From NCBI RefSeq assembly GCF_003932785.1, contig NZ_RQYT01000004.1, positions 94,364 through 158,363 of the forward strand: a stretch of 64,000 bases of DNA. The letters run 5' to 3'. Of this stretch, positions 42,750-51,485 are shown piece after piece. The notes beneath the pieces are model-generated. The model was not told where the DNA came from. It made no database searches and was given only the letters and a program-made list of their open reading frames with translations. Positions within the stretch are counted from its first letter, which is position 1. Every line of letters begins with the position of its first letter. Source of the stretch: Arachnia propionica (GTDB taxonomy: Bacteria > Actinomycetota > Actinomycetes > Propionibacteriales > Propionibacteriaceae). The position numbers were made by a program, and so were the translations under genes.

Positions 42750-43115
42750 TCAGACGTTGCGGGTCCGGAGCAGGTCGCGGATCTCGGTGAGCAGCTGCTC
42801 GGAGGTCGGGGCGGCGGGAGACTCCTCCTCCTTCTTCTTGAAGCGGTCACGCATGGTGTTGTACGGCTTGACGACGAAGAAGTACACCACCGCGGCGGTG
42901 ATGACGAAGGTGATGACGGCGTTGATGAAGTTGCCGATGTTGATTCCGGCGATGGCGAGCGACGAGAAGTCAGGCTGACCACCGAAGAAGCCGATGAAGT
43001 CGGTGATGATGCCGGTGAAGGCCTCGACGACCTTCGAGAAGACGGTGCCGATGATGACTGCGGTGGCAAGCTCGACGAGGTTGCCGCGCATCAGAAATTC
43101 CTTGAAGCCCTGCAT
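42750..43115 (-). CDS. mscL: Large-conductance mechanosensitive channel MscL
   Basis: 121-aa osmotic safety valve with two membrane helices: FKEFLMRGNLVELATAVIIG at the start, the second around residues 65-85, then the C-terminal helix with LLTEIRDLLR. The length and all key motifs are typical. AAGGAT precedes ATG 43115. Confidence 0.96.
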   Translation of the reverse strand: MQGFKEFLMRGNLVELATAVIIGTVFSKVVEAFTGIITDFIGFFGGQPDFSSLAIAGINIGNFINAVITFVITAAVVYFFVVKPYNTMRDRFKKKEEESPAAPTSEQLLTEIRDLLRTRNV

Positions 43116-43263
43116 TCCAAATCCTTCATGGTGGGCCGGCCGAGGGGCCGGGACTTCCCGGTACTGTGGATTCAGTCTCCGGGTCTGGCCCCCAGATCAG
43201 GGGCGCTTCGTACTTTACGCGGAGCGCCGGGGAAGGTCCACCATCTCGGACCGTCTCGTGGTG

Positions 43264-43872
43264 TCATGTCTCGATGACCACCGACAGCTGTCCGGTCTGC
43301 CCCAGGGCGGAGACTGTGGGGGCGGACTCGGCAGGGACGTCGAGGAGAATGAGGGGGCGTGACGATGATCCCACCCGGAACGGACCGGAGTCCTCATCGG
43401 CTGTGAGCGTTGTGATACGCGCATTTGAGACCACCACCTCGCTGGTCTCGGTGAGGACGAGGGTGACCGACATGCCCGGGGCGAGGACCTCCGCCAGCGA
43501 CGGATCCGCCAGTTGAATGGGGGTCAGGGAACGGCCCTCCGCCACCGTCGGGGCCGGTGAGAGCAGGCCGGGTTGGAGAACCGTGCCGGGTGAAAGGCCG
43601 ACGCCGACGACACGTCCGACGGCCTCCTCGGGCGTGGCGACATGGTCCTCCGGGAGCGAGGAGCGGGGGAGACGGGCGAGTCTCACGTCATTCGCGGCGA
43701 GGCGATCCCCCTGGGTGCGAGCCCGTGCCAGGACGACCGCGTCGACGAGGTCCGCCCCGGAAGGGGTGAGTTGGGAGAAGATGAGCATCGCCGTGACCCC
43801 CGCGAGGACCGCGGCGATGGTCCGGCGATGCCAGGAGATGAAGCGCGCCAGGCGTGGCGGAATCCTGTCCAT
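43264..43872 (-). CDS. SAF-domain protein (CpaB/FlgA-like), membrane anchored
   Basis: 202 aa. One membrane segment (about residues 16-36) is followed by a SAF domain: VLARARTQGDRLAANDVRLARLP and ATPEEAVGRVVGVGLSPGTV (shown in part). Actinobacterial members resemble the pilus-assembly protein CpaB/RcpC, but no tad genes are near. GAGAAGG lies before ATG 43872. The 148 nt downstream to mscL hold no gene. Confidence 0.75.
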   Translation of the reverse strand: MDRIPPRLARFISWHRRTIAAVLAGVTAMLIFSQLTPSGADLVDAVVLARARTQGDRLAANDVRLARLPRSSLPEDHVATPEEAVGRVVGVGLSPGTVLQPGLLSPAPTVAEGRSLTPIQLADPSLAEVLAPGMSVTLVLTETSEVVVSNARITTLTADEDSGPFRVGSSSRPLILLDVPAESAPTVSALGQTGQLSVVIET

Positions 43873-43925
43873 GCCTTCTCTCTGGACAGGAAGGCGGCCT
43901 GTGGACGCTTGTCCACAGGCCGGGT

Positions 43926-44180
43926 TCAGCTGGCAGTGGTGGCGGGCTTCTTCTCGGAGGACTTCTTCTCCGTCTTCTCCGCGGGCTTGGAGGCCGACTT
44001 CGAGGCGCGGGAGTCGGTGGCGTAGAACCCGGAGCCCTTGAAGACGACGCCGACGGCGTTGTAGACCTTGCGCAGATCACCCTCGCAGGCGGGGCAGGTG
44101 GTGAGGGCCGGGTCGGTGAACTTCTGGACGACCTCGAGCTCATCGCCGCAGGCCGTGCAGCGGTACTGATAGGTGGGCAT
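43926..44180 (-). CDS. FmdB-family zinc-ribbon protein
   Basis: 84-aa protein with a CxxC...CxxC zinc ribbon (YRCTACGDE and TCPACEG) and the FmdB tail FKGSGFYATDS, ending in a Lys/Ser/Ala-rich extension. In M. tuberculosis a homologue lies beside the 5-formyltetrahydrofolate cyclo-ligase, as here. GGGAG precedes ATG 44180. Confidence 0.88.
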   Translation of the reverse strand: MPTYQYRCTACGDELEVVQKFTDPALTTCPACEGDLRKVYNAVGVVFKGSGFYATDSRASKSASKPAEKTEKKSSEKKPATTAS

Positions 44181-44210
44181 GCATTCTCCCGGTGGGCGGA
44201 CAAACGTCGA

Positions 44211-44786
44211 TCAGGATACGTGGTCCCTGCGTAGGAGCGTGAATCCCGCCTCGGTGATGACGGCGTCGACGGGGAGGTCGTGAGGCTCGAGCGGCAGAGT
44301 GTCGACGACCTCGTCGGCGTGGGTGAGGGCCCAGCGAGGGGTGCCGGGCCGGGCGTGGGGGAGCGCCCGGTCGTACCAGCCGCCACCGGTTCCCAGCCGT
44401 GTACCGTCGCGGGCAACGGCCAGGGCCGGGAGGATCACGAGGTCGGCCCCGGCGAGGGCATCGGCGCCGAGGGCGGGTCCCGTCGGTTCCGGGATTCCGG
44501 CCCACCCGGGGCGGAGCGGGTTGGTGGCCCAGGCCCAGTCCGGTTCGCGTCCCAGCCTTGGCAGCAGCACCCGCCAACCCGAACGCTGTACCGCGTCGAT
44601 GAGTTCGATGGTGCCGGGTTCGCCGGGACGTGACGCGTACAGGGCGACGACCCCGGGGGACGGCAGGTGGTCGAGCAGGACGCGGGTGCGGGCGGCGTCG
44701 CGGCGACGGTGCTCGTCAGCGGGGAGGTTCCGCCGGGCGGCATCCCGTGCCAGTCGCAGCGCGCCCTTGTCGGCCGTGGAGTCCAT
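44211..44786 (-). CDS. 5-formyltetrahydrofolate cyclo-ligase
   Basis: 191-aa ATP-dependent enzyme recycling 5-formyl-THF to methenyl-THF. The ATP-binding motif near the C-terminus is RLGTGGGWYDRAL, and PALAVARDGTRLG precedes it. ATG 44786 has no ribosome site; TACCAT ends 6 nt before it. It diverges from the glp gene over an 18-bp space. Confidence 0.9.
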   Translation of the reverse strand: MDSTADKGALRLARDAARRNLPADEHRRRDAARTRVLLDHLPSPGVVALYASRPGEPGTIELIDAVQRSGWRVLLPRLGREPDWAWATNPLRPGWAGIPEPTGPALGADALAGADLVILPALAVARDGTRLGTGGGWYDRALPHARPGTPRWALTHADEVVDTLPLEPHDLPVDAVITEAGFTLLRRDHVS

Positions 44787-44791
44787 TGGCC

Positions 44792-44798
44792 TATGGTA
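44792..44798. promoter_or_regulatory. Shared palindromic -10 box for two divergent leaderless genes
   Basis: TATGGTA reads TATGGT on the plus strand (7 nt before ATG 44805) and TACCAT on the minus strand (6 nt before ATG 44786). Start codons are 18 bp apart, identical in every spacing to 25754-25771. Confidence 0.65.
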
Positions 44799-44804
44799 GG
44801 GAAC

Positions 44805-46088
44805 ATGGCGCTGTTTGGACGCAAGAAGAAGGTCGAGCCCGAGATCGAGGAGGAGACGGGGCCGATCCTCCCGCCCGCGCCGTACGAGGATGCGAACGGA
44901 CTGCGTCGGGTCAGTGACCATGTTGACTACCTGCTGCGACTCGTCCAGCCGATGAAGCCGTTCGGCATGGCCGTGGTCGATGCGTTGAACCAGGTGGTGT
45001 GCGAGGACATCAATTCCCTCATCAACGTCCCCGCGAACTCCACGAGCCGGGTCGTCGGGTTCGCCGTGCGCGCCTCCGATCTGCACGACGACGAGGGCCG
45101 CCCCGTCGAGTCGCTCCTGCTCGCCAAGGAGGTGCAGCACCTCGGGACCGGTCAGGCCGTGAGGATCGGCGTCGGCGAGGCGGTGCCGAGGGGAGCGACG
45201 GCGGTGCTCCCGGCCGAGTTCGTCACCGAGCAGGCCGACCGGATCGACGTCATCCAGGCGGTACGGGAGGGCGAGTACCTGCGCGCTGCCGGGGAGCACC
45301 TGGCGATCGGCGATCGGCTGCTGTCCGAGGGGGACATGCTCAACGAACGGAACATCGGCATGCTCGCCGCGGCCGGGATCGACCGGGTGCTGGTGCGGCC
45401 GAGGCCCCGCGTGGTGATCGTCGCATCGGGGGCGGAGCTGGTCGAGCCGGGGGCCACCCTGGCGCACGGCGAGTCGACGGATGCGAACTCCTATCTCATC
45501 GCGGCGGCCGCGAAGGCGGTGGGTGCGACGGTGTTCCGGGTGGCGGTGCACGGCAACGGCACCGAGGAGCTGAAGCAGTCGATCACGGATCAGCTGATCC
45601 GGGCCGATCTGGTCATCTCGACCACGGGGGGCAGTCGTGAGGATTACGAGGCCGTGGCCAAGGCCATGTCGGAGCTGGGCCTCGTGGACGCCGTCGAGGT
45701 GGCCATGTCGCCGGGACGGACCCAGACGTTCGGCCTCATCGGTGACGAGCGGGTGCCGATGGTGATGCTGCCGGGCAACCCGGTGTCGGCATACGTGTCG
45801 TTCCAGGTGTTCGTGGTGCCGCTGCTGCGTCGGCTCATGGGGGCGGAGGTGCGTCGTCGGACCATCCGGGCGATCTCCAACGACATGCTGCGTTCCGTGA
45901 GGGGGCAGCTGCACCTGCTGCGCGGCGACCTGCAGGACGACGGCCGGATCCGCACTGTCGGGCGGGTCGCGGACCCGTTCGCGATGGCGGAACTGAACCG
46001 CAGCAACGCCCTGATCCTGCTCGACGAGCACACGGAGGTCGTGCGGCCCGGCGAGGCCGTCCAGTGCTGGCTGCTGGGCGAGTTCTGA
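44805..46088 (+). CDS. glp: Glp: MoeA/gephyrin-like protein without the MoeA active site
   Basis: 427 aa with MoeA domain order and the ending LPGNPVSAYVSFQ. A short N-terminal basic and acidic tail (MALFGRKKKVEPEIEEE) precedes it. Aligned by eye to E. coli MoeA, D59 (MDGYA) is V, D142 is H, and K275 and K279 are S and R, so insertion of molybdenum is unlikely. In Corynebacterium the gephyrin-like protein Glp, a MoeA relative, binds FtsZ and the membrane receptor GlpR; the next gene here is a GlpR/SepX-like protein, which strongly supports a division role. Confidence 0.82.
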   Translation: MALFGRKKKVEPEIEEETGPILPPAPYEDANGLRRVSDHVDYLLRLVQPMKPFGMAVVDALNQVVCEDINSLINVPANSTSRVVGFAVRASDLHDDEGRPVESLLLAKEVQHLGTGQAVRIGVGEAVPRGATAVLPAEFVTEQADRIDVIQAVREGEYLRAAGEHLAIGDRLLSEGDMLNERNIGMLAAAGIDRVLVRPRPRVVIVASGAELVEPGATLAHGESTDANSYLIAAAAKAVGATVFRVAVHGNGTEELKQSITDQLIRADLVISTTGGSREDYEAVAKAMSELGLVDAVEVAMSPGRTQTFGLIGDERVPMVMLPGNPVSAYVSFQVFVVPLLRRLMGAEVRRRTIRAISNDMLRSVRGQLHLLRGDLQDDGRIRTVGRVADPFAMAELNRSNALILLDEHTEVVRPGEAVQCWLLGEF

Positions 46089-46153
46089 GGGCAGGAACGG
46101 GGTCCGCGGCGCGTCCGTGACGGTTTCCTTCGGTCGCCCACTAACGTTGAAGC

Positions 46154-46912
46154 GTGCTTGCGGGAATTGTCATCAGCGTCATGGTCCTGGCCATCCTGGC
46201 CCTGGGCCTGCCTTGGCTCGTGGGGCATCGGGACGCTGTTGACACCGTCGATGTCGACCCGACGGAACGGTTCTCGGACACCATGCGGATCCTGCGTCGC
46301 GACGTCGTCGACTACGCGGAGGAGGCCGAGATGGAGGTGTCCACGCCGTTGACCCGTCGCGCGGAGTTGAAGGAGCTGCGGTTGCTCGCCCGGTCCGCGG
46401 CGCGTCGTCGTCGTCGGGTGATGGCGACCCTGGCGGGTGCAATGGCGCTCGGGGTGGCGCTGTGGGCGTTCTCGGTGGTGCCGTGGTGGGTGCCGGTCAT
46501 CCCGGCCGCGCTGCTTGGGACGTTCATGATCCTGGCCCGGGTGGGGGTCACGATGATGTACCGGCGTTTCGACGCCCGGGCGGCGAAGCTGAGGGCTGGT
46601 TTCGACGAGGCGGAGGAGACGACGATCCTCAAGCTGGACGAGGCGGAGCCGTCGGTGGAGATGTCGATAGACCTCACGGCCCCGGAGACCACGGGTGCGC
46701 TGTGGGAGCCGGTCCCGGTGGTCGCGCCGACGTACGTGTCGAAGCCGCTGGTGCCGCGCACGGTCCGCACCATTGACCTGTCGGCGCCGGTCGTCGGCGA
46801 GCAGGTCGTCCCGACGGCGGAGAACCCGGACGCCCCCGCGACCGAGGCGTCGGAGGAGTCGTCGCAGGAGGGCCGGGTCGTGTCCTTCCGCAAGAAGGCC
46901 ATCGGCGAGTGA
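46154..46912 (+). CDS. sepX: Divisome membrane protein GlpR/SepX
   Basis: 252 aa with an N-terminal membrane segment (about residues 2-22), a cytoplasmic stretch containing ERFSDTMRILRRDV, two close membrane helices (about 96-138), and a long acidic, disordered cytoplasmic tail. Topology and position directly after the MoeA-like gene match Streptomyces SepX and corynebacterial GlpR. It starts with GTG 46154, 6 nt after TAACGT, so it may be expressed from its own leaderless promoter. Confidence 0.78.
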   Translation: MLAGIVISVMVLAILALGLPWLVGHRDAVDTVDVDPTERFSDTMRILRRDVVDYAEEAEMEVSTPLTRRAELKELRLLARSAARRRRRVMATLAGAMALGVALWAFSVVPWWVPVIPAALLGTFMILARVGVTMMYRRFDARAAKLRAGFDEAEETTILKLDEAEPSVEMSIDLTAPETTGALWEPVPVVAPTYVSKPLVPRTVRTIDLSAPVVGEQVVPTAENPDAPATEASEESSQEGRVVSFRKKAIGE

Positions 46913-46970
46913 CCCACACCCGCCCGGTTGGCGCTCGGCGCCGGAACGGTGCTAGCATCGTCCGGTACTC

Positions 46971-47043
46971 GGGGCTATGGCGCAGTTGGTAGCGCGTCTC
47001 GTTCGCAATGAGAAGGTCAGGGGTTCGAATCCCCTTAGCTCCA
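46971..47043 (+). tRNA. tRNA-Ala (anticodon CGC)
   Basis: A 73-nt cloverleaf: acceptor GGGGCTA pairs with TAGCTCC, the D-loop is AGTTGGTA, the anticodon loop TTCGCAA has CGC, the T-arm is AGGGG-TTCGAAT-CCCCT, and the discriminator is A. CCA is not encoded. A lower-GC accessory segment begins right after it. Confidence 0.95.
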
Positions 47044-47258
47044 CTCAAGGTCTCTTATGGGAACAGGATGCATCAGACGATGCCGTGTGTTCCCGTTCAC
47101 CTGCCTCACCTGTGATGTCTCGGGACATCAGTGACAGCTCTGCCGCAAGGCATGGGCGACACCTTGGCCGGGTACGGTGGCTACTTCGGATGAGCGGTCT
47201 TGGTTGCTGGTCCGAGTGTTTCCGGCGAGGTGTCAGTGGCTCGAGATACCATGAAGCG

Positions 47259-48749
47259 ATGTTGACGACAGATCTCTTGAGTATTGCCGAGGCCGAGCGA
47301 GTTGCCGCCCTCAGCTGGCTTGACGTGAACACTCAGAGAGAGTTTGGTCAGTTCTTCACACCGGTAGCTGCGGCTCGGCTCATCGCTTCAATGCCGCGCC
47401 TGCCTGAGGCTGGGATGCTGCGTGTGCTTGACCCCGGTGCGGGCTCAGGCGTGCTTGCCGCGGCGCTTGTCAGCCGTGCGCTTTCAGAGCGACCAGGTCT
47501 GTCGATCGAGGTTTTGGCGGTTGAGTGCGACCCTGCTGTGCTGCCAAGCCTTCGGGCTACGCTCTCTGCTTGTGAGCGCGCCGGTGGTGGGCGGGTCCAG
47601 ACCAACGCTGTTGAAGCGGATTTTATCTTGGACTCAGTTGGCTTGGAGGCGTCACTCAGCCTAGATGGCCAGTTCGATCTCGTGATTGAGAACCCTCCGT
47701 ACGGGAAGCTGGCGGTGTCGAGCACCCATCGAACAGCCATGCGTGCTGCTGGAGTCGATGCGCCCAACCTTTATGCGGCGTTCCTTTCCTTGTCCGTCTC
47801 GGCTCTCAGGGAAGGCGGGCAGATCGTCGCGATCACTCCCCGCTCGTTCTTCAATGGTCCGTACTTTGGCGCGTTCCGTGCTCACCTACTCGACTCGATC
47901 GCGCTCGACCGAGTGCACGTCTTTGAATCTCGCTCGACGGTCTTTGCGGATACCGGTGTCCTCCAGGAAAACGTGATCTTTTCTGGAACACGGGGCGCGA
48001 CGCCTAGCGTTGTCGAACTCTCAGCCAGTCGTGGCCATACAGATGGCATGTCATCTCGTGCTGTTGCCTACGAGAAAGTTGTTTTCCCTGACGACCCCAA
48101 TCGATTCATTCGACTGGCCACCGATGTCGACGACACGGCAGTCGCCGACGTAGTGATTTCCCAACCTTGCACGCTTATGGATATTGGTGTTCAAGTCTCC
48201 ACGGGTCGTGTGGTGGACTTCCGGTCGCGCCATGCTTTGAGTGCTGTTGAACAGCCAGAGGCAGTGCCGTTAGTTTACCCTGCTAATCTCCGGCACGGCA
48301 GGGTAGTCTGGCCGCGAGAGATTCGTAAGCCTCAGTGGTTCCGACCCAGTGATGACCAAGACCGTCGAATGCTCCTGCCAGAAGGCTGGTACACAGTCGT
48401 CAAGCGTTTCAGTGCAAAGGAAGAACGCCGCAGGATCGTTGCATCGGTCTGGTCACCCGTGGACAATCCCGGTGAGGTGGCTTTCGAGAATCATCTCAAC
48501 GTCTTTCATATCGGAGGCAACGGTTTGGATGAAGACCTCGCCAAAGGCATGGCCCTATGGCTCAACTCCTCCATTGTTGATAAGTTCTTCCGTACCTTTT
48601 CTGGCCACACGCAGGTCAACGCCACCGACCTGCGATCCTTGCGGTTCCCTACCGCAAATGCATTGCGTGAATTGGGTCGCAATGTGGTCTCATCCCAGCT
48701 AGGTGTGGACTCCCTGGTTAAGGAGTTGATCGTCGCATGCGCGAGTTGA
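47259..48749 (+). CDS. Type II DNA N6-adenine methyltransferase (Eco57I/M.BsuBI-like)
   Basis: 496-aa modification enzyme that protects host DNA from the adjacent nuclease. Motif I is VLDPGAGSGVLAAAL and motif IV NPPY (VIENPPYGKL); the C-terminal half is the target recognition domain. The frame is open back through the tRNA, but ATG 47259 follows TACCAT by 6 nt and gives the normal N-terminus. It overlaps the nuclease gene by 13 nt. Codon use and GC content differ from the core genes, indicating acquisition. Confidence 0.9.
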   Translation: MLTTDLLSIAEAERVAALSWLDVNTQREFGQFFTPVAAARLIASMPRLPEAGMLRVLDPGAGSGVLAAALVSRALSERPGLSIEVLAVECDPAVLPSLRATLSACERAGGGRVQTNAVEADFILDSVGLEASLSLDGQFDLVIENPPYGKLAVSSTHRTAMRAAGVDAPNLYAAFLSLSVSALREGGQIVAITPRSFFNGPYFGAFRAHLLDSIALDRVHVFESRSTVFADTGVLQENVIFSGTRGATPSVVELSASRGHTDGMSSRAVAYEKVVFPDDPNRFIRLATDVDDTAVADVVISQPCTLMDIGVQVSTGRVVDFRSRHALSAVEQPEAVPLVYPANLRHGRVVWPREIRKPQWFRPSDDQDRRMLLPEGWYTVVKRFSAKEERRRIVASVWSPVDNPGEVAFENHLNVFHIGGNGLDEDLAKGMALWLNSSIVDKFFRTFSGHTQVNATDLRSLRFPTANALRELGRNVVSSQLGVDSLVKELIVACAS

Positions 48750-49696
48750 GTGATGCCGCTTATGAGCGAGTGGAAGATGCGCGCATAGTCCTCGAAACGC
48801 TCGGCATGGACGCCGAGCGCAGCAACGAACGTTCGGCGCTCGTCCTCTTGGCGCTCCTGTGCCTTGCGCCATCTCAATCCTGGGCAGAAGCGGGGAATCC
48901 GATGCTCGGCACGCGGGCGATCATGGACTTCATCCGAGACGAGTACGAAAAGAACTACGCGCCGAACAGTCGAGAGACTCTCCGGCGGTTCACGCTCCAT
49001 CAGTTCGTTGAAGCGCAGCTTGTAGTACAGAACCCCGATGAGCCGCGGCGCCCGGTCAACTCCCCGAAATGGAATTACCAAGTTACTGCTGAGGCCTTAG
49101 ATGTCCTGCGACAATACGGTACCGATGACTGGAGTTCGGCTGTCGATCAATACCTCGCCGATCTGCCTGGACTTAAGGCCCGCTATGCGGCTGCGCGTGA
49201 GATGAATCGCATTCCACTCAAGCTCCCGGATGGCTCGAAATTTACCTTGACTCCTGGCGGCCAGAACGTGCTTCTCAAGGCAATGATTGAAGACTTCTGT
49301 CAACGATTCACCCCAGGTGGACAGGTGCTCTACATCGGCGACGCAGGTGACAAGTGGGCGCTCTTCGAGCGCGACACCCTCGCCTCGCTCAATGTGGAAG
49401 TCAATGAGCACGGCAAGATGCCCGACCTCGTCGTCTACCTTCCCGATCGCAACTGGCTCGTGCTCCTTGAGGCAGCAAGCTCACATGGCCCGGTCGACTC
49501 CAAAAGACAATCTGAACTCGCCGACTTGTTCGAAGCATCAACAGCAGGTCTCGTTTACGTCTCCTGCTTCCCTGATCGGGCTGAGTTCCGCAAATATGTC
49601 GACAAGGTTGCTTGGGAATCCGAAATCTGGTGCGCTGACCACCCTACGCACATGATCCACTATAACGGGGAGCGTTTCCTCGGTCCCTATGAGTGA
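48737..49696 (+). CDS. BsuBI/PstI-family restriction endonuclease
   Basis: 319-aa nuclease. The C-terminal half has the family core: VLYIGDAGDKWALF, HGKMPDLVVYLPDRNWLVLLE and SSHGPVDSKRQSEL, a PD-(D/E)xK-like site. Characterised family members cut CTGCAG; the same specificity is plausible but unproven here. It overlaps the methyltransferase gene, making a compact two-gene system next to tRNA-Ala. Confidence 0.9.
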   Translation: MRELSDAAYERVEDARIVLETLGMDAERSNERSALVLLALLCLAPSQSWAEAGNPMLGTRAIMDFIRDEYEKNYAPNSRETLRRFTLHQFVEAQLVVQNPDEPRRPVNSPKWNYQVTAEALDVLRQYGTDDWSSAVDQYLADLPGLKARYAAAREMNRIPLKLPDGSKFTLTPGGQNVLLKAMIEDFCQRFTPGGQVLYIGDAGDKWALFERDTLASLNVEVNEHGKMPDLVVYLPDRNWLVLLEAASSHGPVDSKRQSELADLFEASTAGLVYVSCFPDRAEFRKYVDKVAWESEIWCADHPTHMIHYNGERFLGPYE

Positions 49697-49705
49697 GGAT
49701 GCTCG

Positions 49706-50566
49706 ATGCGTGTAGTTGAAACCATTGCCGACCAGTTGTTTTTCACGACTGTTTACATAGAAGCCGTGGCGCCCGGCGGCGTCGCTACTGGCACTGGATT
49801 CGTGGTCAACTATCAAACATCTGTTGGAACTATGTCGATCCTAGTTACAAATAAGCATGTCCTAGGTGATTTCTCTGAGGTGACGTTCCGGATGGTCGCT
49901 GCTGAGAATGGAGCCCCCAGTCGGCGAGCAACTCAGATATCTGTCTCTGATATAGTTCCCGGGGAGACTTGGGTTGGCCATCCCGATGAGAATGTGGACG
50001 TCGCAGTGATGCCGTTCAATAGCGTGTTGAACGCCATGACGAGCAATGGTGCAGCCCCTTTCTATCGGGTGTTTGGTCCAGAAAACTTCCTGACACAGGC
50101 TCAAGCTGAGGAACTTGACGGAATCGAGCAGGTTCTCTTCGTTGGATACCCGAACGGCCTCTTCGATACGGCCTCGTGGATGCCGATCATACGGCGCGGC
50201 CAGACCGCAACTCCGATCTACAATGACTACCGAGCTCAGCCATCCTTTCTTATCGATGCGTCAGTGTTCCCTGGGTCGAGTGGAAGCCCGGTAATCATTT
50301 ATGACCGAGGGATGTACTTCTCCCGTAGTGGGGCAACGGTCATCGGATCCCGGCTCTATCTTGCTGGTGTCATAGCTGCCGTTCATACTCGCGAAGTGCG
50401 TGGTCAAATAATCCCCACGCAAAGAATTCCTGTGGTCGCGTTTAGTGACATGATTAACCTCGGTATTGTCTATAAAGCTGGTGCCATTCAGGAGGCCGTT
50501 GACCTCTTCGTAAGACGGGCCGGGATTCAGCTCATTGCCCCGCCGTCAGTCGAGACTCTCGTCTAA
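49706..50566 (+). CDS. Cytoplasmic trypsin-like serine protease in the RM cluster
   Basis: 286 aa with a chymotrypsin-fold triad visible as H51 (TNKHVL), D98 (NVDVAVM) and S192 (FPGSSGSPV). There is no signal peptide or membrane segment, so it should act inside the cell. It begins 9 nt after the nuclease and is probably co-transcribed with it. Trypsin-like domains serve as effectors in several phage-defence systems, but no sensor domain is fused here. Its TAA stop is the left target duplication of the insertion sequence; the coding sequence itself is intact. Confidence 0.82.
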   Translation: MRVVETIADQLFFTTVYIEAVAPGGVATGTGFVVNYQTSVGTMSILVTNKHVLGDFSEVTFRMVAAENGAPSRRATQISVSDIVPGETWVGHPDENVDVAVMPFNSVLNAMTSNGAAPFYRVFGPENFLTQAQAEELDGIEQVLFVGYPNGLFDTASWMPIIRRGQTATPIYNDYRAQPSFLIDASVFPGSSGSPVIIYDRGMYFSRSGATVIGSRLYLAGVIAAVHTREVRGQIIPTQRIPVVAFSDMINLGIVYKAGAIQEAVDLFVRRAGIQLIAPPSVETLV

Positions 50567-51485
50567 GGGCGTTATTCACGAGGGCTATTTGTGCGTCTAA
50601 AGTAATCCCTTGATGGGGCATCGACTGCTTCATGAGAGAATGGGTATTGGAAAAAGTCCGTATCTCTCGAGGAAGCAGTCGATACGTTACGATTCTACTA
50701 CAGGTCTCCCGGTGGATGTGATCCAGGAGATCGTGGCCCGGGTCTGGGACGTGGCCCAAGGTCGAGGACTTGACCTCACCCGCCACAAGATCAAGCTCTA
50801 CCGGCAGGTCGTGATCTGCCTGATCCTGTTGCGGCAGAACATGTCCCAGATGGTCATCGCTGACATGGTCGGGGTGTCCCAGCCCACGATCTGCAGGATC
50901 TGGCGCCGGAACATCGAGATCCTGGAGACGGTGCTGGTGTTCACCAGTGGCGGCCGGACCGAAGCGATCCAGCAGGGACGCATCCTGCTGGTCGATGGCA
51001 GCTTCGTCCCGACGGGAAACCGCCCAGCAAGCGGTCAGGCGGCAGCGAACTACTCCGGGAAACGGAAGGTCCAATGCCTCGACCTCCAGGTCGCAGCCAA
51101 AGACTGGGGAGACCTCGTAGCGGTCTCTGACCCGTTCCCTGGCGCCCGTCACGACGCCAGGGTGATCCAGGAGTCCGGCTCGAGTGACCTCCTGGCCCAA
51201 GCAGGCGTCACGTGGGTTGCTGACACCGCCCACACTGCCACCACCGCCCTCACTCCGGTCAAGAAGAAACTCAACCATCCCCGCACTGAATGGGAGAAAC
51301 AATTCAACAAGACCATCGCCGGTATCCGAGCCAAGGTCGAACACTGCATCGCCCATCTGAAGAACTGGAAAATACTCGCCACCGGCTACCGAGGACGCCT
51401 CAACGAACTCCCCGCCATCATCCGGATCGTCACCCAACTCGAACTCCTGAGAACCCAATGACAAAAACCTTCGTGAATAACGCCC
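50567..51485 (+). mobile_element. Complete IS5-family insertion sequence, 919 bp
   Basis: Terminal inverted repeats begin GGGCGTTATTCACGAGGG on the left and, read inward, GGGCGTTATTCACGAAGG on the right (17 of 18 identical). Direct TAA repeats flank it (50564-50566 and 51486-51488), the 3-bp TNA-type target of the ISL2 group. One transposase gene fills it. It looks intact and possibly active. Confidence 0.9.
50613..51461 (+). CDS. IS5-family (DDE) transposase
   Basis: 282 aa. An N-terminal helix-turn-helix (MVIADMVGVSQPTICRIW) precedes the DDE domain: LLVDGSFVPTGNRP, DLVAVSDPFPGARHD, and the final acidic residue in IRAKVEHCIAHLKNWKI. Start at ATG 50613; a TTG one codon earlier is possible. 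The stop lies 24 nt before the right terminal repeat. Confidence 0.9.
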   Translation: MGHRLLHERMGIGKSPYLSRKQSIRYDSTTGLPVDVIQEIVARVWDVAQGRGLDLTRHKIKLYRQVVICLILLRQNMSQMVIADMVGVSQPTICRIWRRNIEILETVLVFTSGGRTEAIQQGRILLVDGSFVPTGNRPASGQAAANYSGKRKVQCLDLQVAAKDWGDLVAVSDPFPGARHDARVIQESGSSDLLAQAGVTWVADTAHTATTALTPVKKKLNHPRTEWEKQFNKTIAGIRAKVEHCIAHLKNWKILATGYRGRLNELPAIIRIVTQLELLRTQ

